Shown here in pieces: positions 44,226-53,881 of a stretch of DNA of 64,000 nt. The notes below the pieces were generated by a model, which saw only the letters and a program-made list of their open reading frames with translations, had not been told where the DNA came from and made no database searches. This DNA is from Halorubellus sp034808145 (lineage in GTDB: Archaea; Halobacteriota; Halobacteria; Halobacteriales; Natrialbaceae): contig NZ_JAXHGM010000010.1 in NCBI RefSeq assembly GCF_034808145.1, positions 1-64,000 of the forward strand, given 5' to 3'. Both the position numbers and the translations under genes were made by a program. Each line of letters starts with the position of its first letter. Position 1 is the first letter of the stretch.

Positions 44226-44438
44226 ATGGCCGATTTGCTGGAAGTACGAGAAGATGGAGACTCCGTGATTTCTGGAACAGTAAGCAGAGATGAGCTTGAA
44301 GCGGAACTAACACCGCTGAACCCACGCAGTTTGTTCGATAGACGACTGAAGACCGTTCTGAGGGATATGCTGGATGAGGCAGACGGTGACGAAATTGTCG
44401 TCGAAGCCTTAGTCAGAAACGCGGACGCCGACCAGTAG
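44226..44438 (+). CDS. small hypothetical protein
   Basis: A 70-residue acidic protein (MADLLEVREDGDSVISGTVSRDELEAEL). It runs toward the DUF499 gene and ends 11 bases from that gene's end. No motif. Its place in the block suggests that it belongs to one of these defence genes. Confidence 0.6.
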   Translation: MADLLEVREDGDSVISGTVSRDELEAELTPLNPRSLFDRRLKTVLRDMLDEADGDEIVVEALVRNADADQ

Positions 44439-44449
44439 AAGAAGCGGAA

Positions 44450-47400
44450 CTACTTCTGGAAGGTGATCTCAATCTTCAGGCTTGACGCCTCCTCGGGCAT
44501 CCGCTCGAACAGGTCTTGGACCTTCGTGTAGTCCTGTCCGGATCGCAGCGTCAGGCTGACTTGCGTCCGCTCAACGTCGGCGGTCCCCTGAAGAGCGCCG
44601 GGAACACCCTCGCGGTCGGGCAGCATGAACGTGACATCGCCGTAATCGACACTTCCCGTCTGGTGGTTGTTCCGCCACTTGCTCCGCATCGCGGCGACGT
44701 CGTCGCCGTTGTACTCGAAGCGCCACGTGGGTATCTCCGTGTCGGCCTTCCGGAACGGGTACCCGGGGACCCAGTCGGAGGCTTTCTCCGAGCCGGTCGT
44801 ATTGACGACGTACTCGGGTTCTTCGTCCTTTCCGATGTTCTCCAGCAGGTACGTCCGCACCATGTACTCGGTAACACTGCTGTCGAACCGGTCGCCGACC
44901 TTGTTCACCGTGAACTGGTCTCCGGGTTCCAGATCCTCGATGTACTCCAGGATCTGGTCACCGATCCGCTCGGGAACGGTCGGGACGATCTTTACCGTCG
45001 TCGGGTCACGGTCTCCCAGCGATCCGAGGTACCGACCGCCGGCTTCCAAGACGTAGTCGTCTACGAGGAATTCGTTGACTGCCTCGCGGGCGACGGACTC
45101 GGTCTCGTCCGGCGGGAGGAACACCGACTCCTCGGCACGGATTTCGCCGATGATCGTGTCGAGGTTCGCGTAGCCGTCGTCGTCGATGTGCGTCTCGATG
45201 CGATCTACGAGGGACGATGCACCGACGACCTCCGCGCCGCCGACGTCGCGGAGCGTCGCGTCGGATTGGGGCTTATCGAGGATCTCGTTCCCTTTGACGA
45301 TGACGTACTGTTCCTCACGAGCGAGCCGACCGATGGCCCGCATCACGACGTCGTGGCTGTCGCCGTCGATCCAGATTTCGCCGTCTTCGACGAGTTCCAG
45401 TTCTAAGTCACCGATATCGAGGGCGGTCGTTCCGCTCCCGAACCGTTGACGCAGTTCTTGTTCGACGTCATCGACGCCCCACACATCCACATCGTCTTGC
45501 TGGACGAGGACGGTGTCCAGCGAACTGCCGGAGAGGTCGTCGCGGAACCCACCGGTGTCACGGGCGAGCACCGGTTTGTCCGAGAGCGCTTTGACGGTCG
45601 CATTCAGCACGTCGTTCGCACTGCCGGGGATCGGGAGGTCCGGGTCGCGGAGGAACTGCTCGTAGATATCTTCGACCGAGATCTCTCCGCGACGTTCTAA
45701 GAGATCCTCAGCGATATCCCAGACGTGCGACTGGAGGTCGAATGGATCTGCGGACGCTGAGTCCGCGATGTTCGAGGCATTCAGCTCCGCCTCGTCGTGA
45801 ACGTACACGTCAAGTTCCATGGGCGTCATCTGCTCCCAGTCGTTGAGCAGATCGTTCCCGTCAAGCACCTCACCGTACAGGAGTTGGAGTTCTTCACGGA
45901 GTTCGTTCTCCTCCTGCTCCCGCATTCCCTGGATCGACGCCCGAATTTCGTCATCGAGGGATTCGTCGGCGAGTACCTGCCGTGCGCCCTCGATGTACCG
46001 CGCCTTGTCGATATACCGTGTCCCCGACTCGATGGCTTTGTCGCCCGAGGGTTGGACGAACACGAGCGTGTTACGCCACTCCCGGCCACGACCGTCGTTC
46101 GTGATGACCTTCTCGACCTCCTCGTTCGTCCACTGGTCGTCCTTCACGACGACCTTGACCTCACGGTCGTCCGGGATGTCCCGCATATCGTTCGTCCGGA
46201 ATCCGACCGGATGCGCGTTCGACCCGAAGATATCGGTGATGAAGTCCGCGACTTCAGCCTTCGCCGACGTCTCGGAGACGTCTACGGCCGCGTTCCGGAT
46301 GAGCGCGTTCGGGTTCTGCCGGTCGCGGATCGCGTACTTTCCGTTCAGCTTGTGGAGATGCCACGCGACACCGTGGAGACGTTCGAGGTTGAGGACAACG
46401 TCTGAGACGAGATCGCCTGTCTGGTAGGCACCCATGACGATCTCCGAGACCTCCGCGCCCTCGCCCTCGCTCGGCTTCAGCGAGTACAGGAGGATCGTGT
46501 TCAGAATACGTCGGCCGTGGGGAACATCGTCTTCATCGATGCGGCTTTTGATGTCGCCCGTCGCCGCGTTCAACCGCTCGTAGTTGATCTTCGCCAGCTC
46601 GTCCTCAAACTCGATAGCGTCGATATCACCGTGCGTGATCAGATCCGTCTGATCCTGCATCTCCAAGAGAACCTTCGAGAAGAGGTAGATCATCCCCCGC
46701 GTGTTCTGGTTATCCTCGTCAGCGTAGTACCGCGTCTCAAGCGCGTCCAGAAGCACGGGATGGAATGGATAGAGATCGTGCATCTCCGACAGCAGATCAT
46801 CGGGAATGGAGACGTGATCGGACTGGTCGTACGCGTCGTAGTACCCATTGACGATTTCGCGGGCGGCGTTCTCGTTCACTGAATCGATCAGGCGGTGACG
46901 CAGGACCTCGCGTTTGTCCACCTGATTATTCATGTTGACCTCGACCGCCTGTTCCCGGTTCAGGATGTCGTGGACCTCGGAGCCCTCACGGAGGACAGAG
47001 ACGATAGTGTATAGTTCGAGATCGGAGAGCGCCGTCGATTCGAGGAGCGACTGGAGGAAGGCTTTGTTCGCACTTTTCCGGTTGCCCTGGAGTGTATCGA
47101 ACCAGTCCTCCAGTTCGTCCACGAAGAACGCGACCGTGTCGTCGCCGACGGCGTCCTGAATCGTCTGCATATCGGGATACCCGCCCGAACTGAACGTTCC
47201 AGGATCGTAATCGAGCGCCTCGAAGAACGGTTCCCAGAGATACTCATACTGCTCGTTCTGCATAGCGACTGTGACCGGCGTCGCCGACTCGGGAAGTGCC
47301 GTGTCGAAGCCTTCGACCGAGTCGCTTGCCCACGTACCTGCTGCGTCGGGGTCGTCGAAGCAGTGGTACAGCGCCACCATCTGGTGGGACTTCCCACTGC

Positions 47401-47656
47401 CGTACGGACCGTAGAGAATGTGCGTCCCGCGCGGGTCACCGCCCGTGAGCGAATCACGGAGAATCGAAAGCGCCTCACGGAGCCCCTGGGTCATCAGGGT
47501 TCGCTCAAAGAAGAGTTCCGCGTCTGACTCGAACTCGTCATCGTCATCCACGTTGTAGAGCTTCACCTGGCCATCGATCTGCCCCTCTTCCCGAAGCTCA
47601 CGGCTGAGAGTTACCGTGTCTTCGAGGGTGTTCGACAAGGATCCTGTCTGTGCCAT
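44450..47656 (-). CDS. DUF499 family AAA+ ATPase
   Basis: A 1068-residue protein, ATPase subunit of the helicase-methylase-ATPase block. Walker A is ILYGPYGSGKSHQM (80-93), Walker B region VAFFVDELEDWFD. The N-terminal half is the AAA-like DUF499 region; the C-terminal half contains winged-helix-like segments (ISVEDIYEQFLRDPDLPIPG) and a repeat of alpha-beta units. This is the normal length for COG1483 proteins. Start at ATG 47656 (MAQTGSLSN) chosen since the extension upstream is short and hydrophobic. It is divergent from the helicase across 141 bases, which should contain both promoters. Confidence 0.88.
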   Translation of the reverse strand: MAQTGSLSNTLEDTVTLSRELREEGQIDGQVKLYNVDDDDEFESDAELFFERTLMTQGLREALSILRDSLTGGDPRGTHILYGPYGSGKSHQMVALYHCFDDPDAAGTWASDSVEGFDTALPESATPVTVAMQNEQYEYLWEPFFEALDYDPGTFSSGGYPDMQTIQDAVGDDTVAFFVDELEDWFDTLQGNRKSANKAFLQSLLESTALSDLELYTIVSVLREGSEVHDILNREQAVEVNMNNQVDKREVLRHRLIDSVNENAAREIVNGYYDAYDQSDHVSIPDDLLSEMHDLYPFHPVLLDALETRYYADEDNQNTRGMIYLFSKVLLEMQDQTDLITHGDIDAIEFEDELAKINYERLNAATGDIKSRIDEDDVPHGRRILNTILLYSLKPSEGEGAEVSEIVMGAYQTGDLVSDVVLNLERLHGVAWHLHKLNGKYAIRDRQNPNALIRNAAVDVSETSAKAEVADFITDIFGSNAHPVGFRTNDMRDIPDDREVKVVVKDDQWTNEEVEKVITNDGRGREWRNTLVFVQPSGDKAIESGTRYIDKARYIEGARQVLADESLDDEIRASIQGMREQEENELREELQLLYGEVLDGNDLLNDWEQMTPMELDVYVHDEAELNASNIADSASADPFDLQSHVWDIAEDLLERRGEISVEDIYEQFLRDPDLPIPGSANDVLNATVKALSDKPVLARDTGGFRDDLSGSSLDTVLVQQDDVDVWGVDDVEQELRQRFGSGTTALDIGDLELELVEDGEIWIDGDSHDVVMRAIGRLAREEQYVIVKGNEILDKPQSDATLRDVGGAEVVGASSLVDRIETHIDDDGYANLDTIIGEIRAEESVFLPPDETESVAREAVNEFLVDDYVLEAGGRYLGSLGDRDPTTVKIVPTVPERIGDQILEYIEDLEPGDQFTVNKVGDRFDSSVTEYMVRTYLLENIGKDEEPEYVVNTTGSEKASDWVPGYPFRKADTEIPTWRFEYNGDDVAAMRSKWRNNHQTGSVDYGDVTFMLPDREGVPGALQGTADVERTQVSLTLRSGQDYTKVQDLFERMPEEASSLKIEITFQK

Positions 47657-47797
47657 CTTGATACTTAAACACACCTCTTGGACACCCAATAAACACTATG
47701 GTCCTGCGAACATCTCCTTCTCAGGACCAACCAGACGTGCTCGCCTGCTTCGGTCGGTCACAAAACGTATTTCACGCGAACCTGTCTCTACGAGACT

Positions 47798-49552
47798 ATG
47801 GGAAGTTACGACCTCGTTGATGTTGAGGTCACAAACGAGTCTGCGGATGATCTTCTCGATTCATTGTCTGAGGATGGTGCAGAGGAGGATCATTTACAGA
47901 GCATCCAAGCTGTTCGTCTCCAAGCGGGCCAGCCGGACTCCGAACTTCGGTCGCTGAAAGAGTTGGACGAAAACTCCGTCAAGCTACTGGAACATCAGGT
48001 GGACGCAGCCTATCGGGCCCTCTTCGAAATGGACGGGAAGGCCCTTCTCGCTGACGAGGTCGGGCTGGGGAAGACCATCGAAGTTGGGATGATTCTCAAG
48101 GAGATGCACTTTCGAGAGACGGACGAGTCGGTCCTCATTCTCACGCCTGCGCAGCTGGCGAAACAGTGGCAGGCTGAACTCCGTGAGAAGTTCGGCCTTG
48201 AATTCGTCTGCAACTACGACGATGAATTCGAGGACTTCGACACACATGACTACATCATTGCGAGCATCGACACCGCGAAGAGTGAGAGACACCGTCAGAC
48301 GGTTCTCGACCGTGACTGGGACGTTCTGGTTCTTGACGAGGCGCACTACGTCAAGAACGAAGAGACGGATCGATACGACTTGATCGACCGACTTTCGTAT
48401 AATTACGCGTTCTTCCTCACGGCGACGCCGATCCAGAACGAACTGACGGACCTGTATAACGTCGTCTCGCTTCTCCGTCCCGGACTATTCGGTACACGCG
48501 ACGTCTTCCACCAGTACTTCGTGAACAGTAATCAGGAGACGCTGGTGAACCGAGACGAACTTCAGGACCGCCTGAACAGAGTCATGATCCGGAACCGACG
48601 GGAGGACACGGACATCGACTTCACCGACCGGACTATCGACACACGGACGTTCGATCCAACTCCGAAGGAACGTGAACTCTATCAGGCGGTCTCTGACTAT
48701 GTGAAAGGTGCCTACAGCCAAGACCAGGGCCAGAAGCTTGTACTGATGCTCTTACAGAAGGAGGTCGTCAGCAGCCCGGTCGCGCTCAAGCAGACTATCG
48801 AGAAGCGACTCTACGACCAGTCGGAGCTCACGCACGCGGACGAACTGGAGTCCATCTTAGATCTGATTGATGAGATCGATACGGTGACCAAACAGGAACG
48901 ACTCCTGGACATTGTCGAAGAAGCCCGTGACAACGTCGAGATGGGGAGAGTCATCGTCTTCACGCAGTTCCGAGCAACTCAACAGCAGATTCTCGATAGG
49001 CTCACTACGGAGGGGTACACGGTACACGCGTTTCACGGTGGACACTCCAGTAGCGAGAAGGAACAAATCATTGAGGACTTCGAGGATGAGGGTGGGATCC
49101 TCGTTTCAACCGACTCAATGAGTGAAGGCCGTAACTTACAGTTTTGTAACATATTAGTAAATTTAGACTTGCCGTGGAACCCGATGCGCGTCGAACAACG
49201 TATTGGACGCGTACATCGAATCGGGCAGAAACGAGACGTATTCATCTTTAACATGGCATTGAAAGATACGGTCGAAGAGTACGTTTTAGAACGGCTCTAC
49301 CACAAAATCAACCTGTTCCAACAGAGCGTGGGCGAGCTAAGCTCAATCTTGAGTCGGTTAGAAGAGTCCGGTACGAGCTTTGAGGACCAGATTTTCGAGC
49401 GACTGGTTAATGCTGGTTCAGAGGTCGATCTGGAGAACGATTTCGATGCGATGGCCGTTGATCTGCAGGAACAACGTGAACTTGCGGATAAACTGGAGGA
49501 GTTCAACAACGGAGTCTTCGAAGGATTCGACCTGGGGGAAAGCGATGACTGA
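47798..49552 (+). CDS. SNF2/Swi2-family helicase
   Basis: A 584-residue superfamily 2 double-stranded DNA translocase. Motif I is LADEVGLGKTIEVGMIL (84-100), motif Ia LTPAQLAKQW, motif II DEAH (180-183), motif III FLTATPIQN, motif V SEGRNLQF and motif VI RIGRVHRIGQ. The compact size without extra domains resembles helicases of restriction-like defence systems (COG0553). It overlaps the next gene by 8 bases (49545-49552), so the zinc-tail protein is its direct partner. Confidence 0.93.
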   Translation: MGSYDLVDVEVTNESADDLLDSLSEDGAEEDHLQSIQAVRLQAGQPDSELRSLKELDENSVKLLEHQVDAAYRALFEMDGKALLADEVGLGKTIEVGMILKEMHFRETDESVLILTPAQLAKQWQAELREKFGLEFVCNYDDEFEDFDTHDYIIASIDTAKSERHRQTVLDRDWDVLVLDEAHYVKNEETDRYDLIDRLSYNYAFFLTATPIQNELTDLYNVVSLLRPGLFGTRDVFHQYFVNSNQETLVNRDELQDRLNRVMIRNRREDTDIDFTDRTIDTRTFDPTPKERELYQAVSDYVKGAYSQDQGQKLVLMLLQKEVVSSPVALKQTIEKRLYDQSELTHADELESILDLIDEIDTVTKQERLLDIVEEARDNVEMGRVIVFTQFRATQQQILDRLTTEGYTVHAFHGGHSSSEKEQIIEDFEDEGGILVSTDSMSEGRNLQFCNILVNLDLPWNPMRVEQRIGRVHRIGQKRDVFIFNMALKDTVEEYVLERLYHKINLFQQSVGELSSILSRLEESGTSFEDQIFERLVNAGSEVDLENDFDAMAVDLQEQRELADKLEEFNNGVFEGFDLGESDD

Positions 49553-50711
49553 GGCAGCACTCGCGGTCACGCAGTCTCTCGTTGAGAGATTCACCGAGAA
49601 CTACTTGGAGTCACTCGGTGGCACCATTGAGAAACGAGGGGACACCTGGGAAGTTACGATACCAGACAATGAGGATACGGAATTGCCGGCGGGAAGCCTA
49701 TCGTTGCTTTGTGGCGCAGACAGAGACGAAGATGCTACTGGAGAGTCTCTTCATCCAGAGAGTGAGTTTTTTCAGCGGATTCTCAGAGAGGCAACTGAGC
49801 GTCGCCCTACCGGGAAACTATCGATAGAAGCCGATCAGGATGACGTGGAAATCCCACAGTGGATCAAAGAAGGCGACGTCGAAGCCAGGGAGGCACAGTT
49901 CACTCCGTATTACGACCGCACAGCGATTGTGGTCCTCTTCGAGGTGAGTATCGAAACCGTCAGTGAGTACCAACAAGAGCTCCTTCGCGCCATCGCTATC
50001 GACCATCGCTCGGAACAGAGACTTCCAGCGTTGGAAGAGACGTTCCTTCATATGACGTCGATAACCACGAACGGCTCTCCCACTACCACGCAATCGTCAT
50101 TGGCGGAGACAGACGCACGATCACTGCTTAACACAGCCCAGGATCAGCTGATGAAGAGCATCCAGAACGAGATTGAGGAGGTCCATAATGAGGCATCCAG
50201 AGCAGCGGACGCAGAGGTCGAAGAGTACCGCCAACTGCAACAACAACGGATCCAAGAGCTGGAGGAGGAACGTTCTAAGCTGTCCTCGAAGATCGATGAG
50301 CTGAGTGAAGCGATCAATGGCAGTGATCAGGACGATCGCGTGGCGATACTGAAGAAGCGGAAAGAGGCAAAATCTGAGTATGAAGAGGTCGATTCGGAAT
50401 TGAGTACTCTGCACGAACGACGAGACCAGGGGTTTCCCCAGAAGCAGGAAGAGATCCGAAAGCGGCATGCGTTGGATATTCGAGTGGCTCCCCTCACGGT
50501 AACACAGGTAGAGTACGAACGGGGAGAGATCGATATCGAACTGGCTGAGCAGGGAGTTTCCCGAACGGTGACGCTCGGATATGGGAGCGGGATCGGGACT
50601 ATGGACACCGTCCAGTGTTCTTCATGTGATAGTGTGTTGAGTGTAGAGAATCCACTGAATACCATCAAAGACTCTCTTCGGTGTAGAGCCTGCAGTACTT
50701 CTAACGACTAG
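49545..50711 (+). CDS. coiled-coil protein with C-terminal zinc ribbon
   Basis: A 388-residue protein co-translated with the SNF2 helicase. Residues 1-150 are an alpha-beta domain (TQSLVERFTENYLESLGGTIEKRGDTWEVTIPDNE); about 190-300 is a long coiled coil (NEIEEVHNEASRAADAEVEEYRQLQQQRIQELEEER); the end is a zinc ribbon, CSSCDSVLSVENPLN...CRACST. This suggests a scaffold or DNA-contact subunit. No named family is recognised. Start is the ATG at 49545 because the frame before it is a shadow of the helicase. Confidence 0.85.
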   Translation: MTEAALAVTQSLVERFTENYLESLGGTIEKRGDTWEVTIPDNEDTELPAGSLSLLCGADRDEDATGESLHPESEFFQRILREATERRPTGKLSIEADQDDVEIPQWIKEGDVEAREAQFTPYYDRTAIVVLFEVSIETVSEYQQELLRAIAIDHRSEQRLPALEETFLHMTSITTNGSPTTTQSSLAETDARSLLNTAQDQLMKSIQNEIEEVHNEASRAADAEVEEYRQLQQQRIQELEEERSKLSSKIDELSEAINGSDQDDRVAILKKRKEAKSEYEEVDSELSTLHERRDQGFPQKQEEIRKRHALDIRVAPLTVTQVEYERGEIDIELAEQGVSRTVTLGYGSGIGTMDTVQCSSCDSVLSVENPLNTIKDSLRCRACSTSND

Positions 50712-50768
50712 AGTCGGTACAGCAAAAATCATCGAATTCATCGACAAACGGAGACCTCTCAGCGAATC

Positions 50769-51797
50769 TTAAGCATCGTCTCCCATGAGAATTAACTCAT
50801 CGCCCTCGATCTTTAGTAGGTCCTCATTCTCCAGATCGTGGCGTTTCACCCTTTTCACATCAACTCCCAGTGTTTCCCGATCTTGGTTGTATTCATATCC
50901 TGGTGAGGACTCAGCGATTTCTCGCATCAATTGCCGGATCGTACTTTTCCGTATTTGACCTTTGAATAGGTCAACTGCATCGGGAATGCTGAAGGCCGCT
51001 TTTATTGAGGTGTTATCATCGGAGCGGTACGCAGCAACCTTGATAGCTAGCCGCTTGTCATCTCGATCCATAAGCATCAACGGCTTTTTAGTCGGATCTC
51101 GTGGATCCGTGAGGTCTAACCCTTCCGGATTAACGTATAACTTTGAGTTATTCGGATGCCACGTGAAATCCAATTCATCAAGCACTCTGGGGAGATACTG
51201 CTCACGAGTGTAGTCGCTAGCACTGATACCTTTGGCAGCCTCGATAGCCTGATCGAGATCATCGAGAGTGAATCCTCCCTCTTTAGGTCGTCCGAGTTCG
51301 TTAACGATCGTGTTGGTACGACGTTCTTTCGCCCCCATCGAATTATCGATGTCCGGTTGAGACTCCTCTGAGATCCTCTGAAGCTTCTGTGTTACCCGTT
51401 CGATTACGCTACCGTCGGTGATGTATCCGTACATAATCGCCTCTGCTAGTTCACCGGCGGAACGATAATCCTCTTGAGAAGCCGATATCAGGGCTGTGCG
51501 AACGTTTTCTGCGATTCGGTGGGAAGCAACGACTGTCTCTCCTCGATTAACCTCACGAGTTTTTTCTTTGCTTTCTGAACCACCCAAGGTGTCCGTGAGG
51601 TCATCAACTGCGTCTTGCAGATCTGCGAGTTCTCCCTGGTTGAGGAAGTATCGGAACTCCCGTTCCAACTCGATACCGGCATATGGCCGGCACTTTCCGA
51701 ACTTGGCCTTGATTGCGTTGTTGAAATTCCGTTTCACGTCTTCGTCGATACGGAGATTCAATCTCACGCGATTGGTCTCACCGCTCACACAGACCAC
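50769..51797 (-). CDS. hypothetical protein with RHH-like N-terminus
   Basis: A 342-residue protein. The opening RVRLNLRIDEDVKRNFNNAIKAKFG is the strand-helix pattern of a ribbon-helix-helix DNA-binding unit. The middle is helical with ERRTNTIVNELGRPKEGGFTLDDLDQAIEAAKG; no other family is known to me. Starts at GTG 51797 or 51788 are possible. It converges with the zinc-tail protein gene. It may be a regulator linked to the integrase module upstream. Confidence 0.7.
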   Translation of the reverse strand: MVCVSGETNRVRLNLRIDEDVKRNFNNAIKAKFGKCRPYAGIELEREFRYFLNQGELADLQDAVDDLTDTLGGSESKEKTREVNRGETVVASHRIAENVRTALISASQEDYRSAGELAEAIMYGYITDGSVIERVTQKLQRISEESQPDIDNSMGAKERRTNTIVNELGRPKEGGFTLDDLDQAIEAAKGISASDYTREQYLPRVLDELDFTWHPNNSKLYVNPEGLDLTDPRDPTKKPLMLMDRDDKRLAIKVAAYRSDDNTSIKAAFSIPDAVDLFKGQIRKSTIRQLMREIAESSPGYEYNQDRETLGVDVKRVKRHDLENEDLLKIEGDELILMGDDA

Positions 51798-52196
51798 CCC
51801 GCATCAAACTGCGGGAACCAACTGACGATGATCTGATAGATACGATGATGATGTATGCAATTGGTTACAGACAGTAGTAGTGTCTGTAGTACTTCGGCAA
51901 CGTGGTCGGTCAGCTGCTCTCGTAGATCGGCGTCATGAGTGGTTCTAGCAGTCCGACGCGACTGCCGAATGCTCCCCCCCTGTAGAGGGATCCCTGATCG
52001 GCGCAAAAAAGAAATTCTGCAAGCGGATTTGACAAGTCTCTCTTCGAGAATGAGTTGTTCTAATTCGATACCTCTCCGGTCGTGTCTTCCAACTAGTGTC
52101 ATGGAGGAAAGCCTCCACCTGCCCATGTCTGGGCGAACCCCTGCGGCCGGAATTTGGAATTGAAGCTGTGAAGACGGAGCAGTAGCCTAATTCGAT
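51798..52196. other. gap with two hairpins
   Basis: TGGAGG-AAAG-CCTCCA (52102-52117) and GCCCA-TGTC-TGGGC (52121-52134) form two adjacent hairpins. Open frames on both strands here are basic and rich in Arg/His/Ser, unlike haloarchaeal proteins, and are not called. Confidence 0.4.
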
Positions 52197-52751
52197 TTAT
52201 CCCTCCATCTCTCGGTAAAGCTGGTTGAGGGCTGGATTCTGTCCCGATCCAAGAGCCTGGATTGCGTCCCGTGTTTGTTGTTTCACAGTACGTAGGAGCT
52301 CCCCCTTCTTTTTCGGGAGGCGACTGTGATCCCCATCTTGATATCCCTTATCGGCAGCAAGGAACAGGGCAATCCGGGATCGTAACAAACTATGATTGTG
52401 CTCCTCACCAGCGATCAGGACGTAGGTTGCGATATATAGCGAAGCATCCTTCTTATACGGTACCAGATCAACAGCATTCTCGCGGAACCACCGATACACG
52501 TCGTACATCAGATCGTCTACTTCTTCCGGCGAATCTGGGAAATCCCCTTCTGCGAAGATGAGGCTCGCTTCTTCGGAGCAACCATCCGACTGGCATTCCA
52601 AGATGGCTTCGTACGCCGTCAGGCCATCGATGCACAAGAGTTGTCGTCGATCCACCTCCTGATGTTCATGAGAGTAGATCTCTGGGCCCGATGGGAGGAC
52701 GTGTCTATTACTATCAGTGCCGATGCTATCTGCGTCGTGGAACTCTGTCAT
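52197..52751 (-). CDS. hypothetical protein downstream of integrase
   Basis: A 184-residue acidic, mostly helical protein with CIDGLTAYEAILECQSDGCSEEA in the first part (three Cys, a possible metal site). It begins 23 bases after the integrase stop on the same strand, so the two are likely co-transcribed; it could be a recombination directionality factor or other helper. No known family. Confidence 0.7.
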   Translation of the reverse strand: MTEFHDADSIGTDSNRHVLPSGPEIYSHEHQEVDRRQLLCIDGLTAYEAILECQSDGCSEEASLIFAEGDFPDSPEEVDDLMYDVYRWFRENAVDLVPYKKDASLYIATYVLIAGEEHNHSLLRSRIALFLAADKGYQDGDHSRLPKKKGELLRTVKQQTRDAIQALGSGQNPALNQLYREMEG

Positions 52752-52774
52752 GTCTATGAATTCGAAAACCGGGG

Positions 52775-53881
52775 TTAGTTAGCGAGCTGCTCTGCAATTG
52801 CCTGACTTCGGGCTTCCATGCGCTCGGACTCACTACGACCATCGTAGTGCGTCCGAATCACGGATGGGCTGACATCACAACGATCGGAGACGTAGTCGAT
52901 TGGGACGTCCTCCCGGAGGAGATACGTGATCACACCGGCACGAACCATGTGCGGACAGGCGTTGTTCCCGCATCGCCACGCGTCAGAAGACGTCATCGAA
53001 TCATCGTGATCACACTCGTCTCCGAGCGCCTGTGGGCAACTCCACCGATAAACGGACTTCCGGATCGTTGATCTAGCAACTCTTCCGTTGCGGGTCGTGA
53101 GCAAGGGCTCACGACCGTACTCATCAGTGGCTGAGACGCGCTGATCATCGATGTACGCCTGAATGGCTTCGACCGTCCCGTCTCGGATCAACCCAACGAG
53201 CCGCTCGCTCCCACGGTCGTTCTTGAGCGATGTCTCCGATTCTGGCCGATAACGGAGTCGAAGCGTCCGATTGTCTGGATCGAAGTCCTGAACGTCCAAT
53301 GAGTGGAGAGCGCCAATCCGGAATCCTGATTCGGCGAGCAGCGTCCAGATGATATGATCCCTGGATGCGTAGTGATACGTCTCCAAGTAATTGTGAATCT
53401 CCGAGATCCGCCCCATATCCAGCATCTCGTCGCGGACTTCGTCAGCTTCCTTGACGCGGAACGGGAGGATCTGCTCATGGAGCCCGACCCGGACAGCATC
53501 GATCGTTTCGCAGTACTCAACGAATTTCCGAGTGATGTCGATCTGCGTCTTCTCTGACTTAGGAGCTAAGTGATCAACACTCGTTGGAGCCTCTTCGGCA
53601 CGCCAAGTGAGGTAGCGCTGGATCGCACGACCATCTAGCTCGTTGAGGTTTTCGATGCCGACTTGCTCTGTCCACTTCGTGAAATGGCGGAGACTGGAAC
53701 GATGTGTCTTCAATGACGAAGAGGCGAGTTCATTACGACGTCGGTGAAGATACCATTCAACGGCCTCTGCTGGCGAGATCGGCTTCAGATTGGTTGATCT
53801 GGGATCTCCACGAGTACTGTTCGACCTGTTGGGATCCGAACCGACTCGTCGATCATTCGGATCGTCATCCTTGCTGCTCAT
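52775..53881 (-). CDS. tyrosine recombinase / integrase
   Basis: A 368-residue XerC/D-like integrase. The N-terminal core-binding domain covers about 40-130 (AVEWYLHRRRNELASSSLKTHRS). Catalytic residues: Arg188 in SGFRIGALHS, Lys around 220 (SLKNDRGS), His311-x-x-Arg314 (HMVRAG), His345 and nucleophile Tyr346 (RTHYDGR). An insert with Cys282, Cys290, Cys304 and Cys309 sits just before the HxxR box and probably holds zinc. It should move the element by site-specific recombination. No matching attachment site beside it could be identified; the tRNA-Arg at 16.5 kb is one candidate. Confidence 0.92.
   Translation of the reverse strand: MSSKDDDPNDRRVGSDPNRSNSTRGDPRSTNLKPISPAEAVEWYLHRRRNELASSSLKTHRSSLRHFTKWTEQVGIENLNELDGRAIQRYLTWRAEEAPTSVDHLAPKSEKTQIDITRKFVEYCETIDAVRVGLHEQILPFRVKEADEVRDEMLDMGRISEIHNYLETYHYASRDHIIWTLLAESGFRIGALHSLDVQDFDPDNRTLRLRYRPESETSLKNDRGSERLVGLIRDGTVEAIQAYIDDQRVSATDEYGREPLLTTRNGRVARSTIRKSVYRWSCPQALGDECDHDDSMTSSDAWRCGNNACPHMVRAGVITYLLREDVPIDYVSDRCDVSPSVIRTHYDGRSESERMEARSQAIAEQLAN

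Noticed and set aside
51785..52126. Minus-strand frame ending just before the RHH-like gene
   Set aside because: It is basic and His/Arg rich, lacks a promoter and crosses two hairpins; a coupled small gene cannot be fully excluded.
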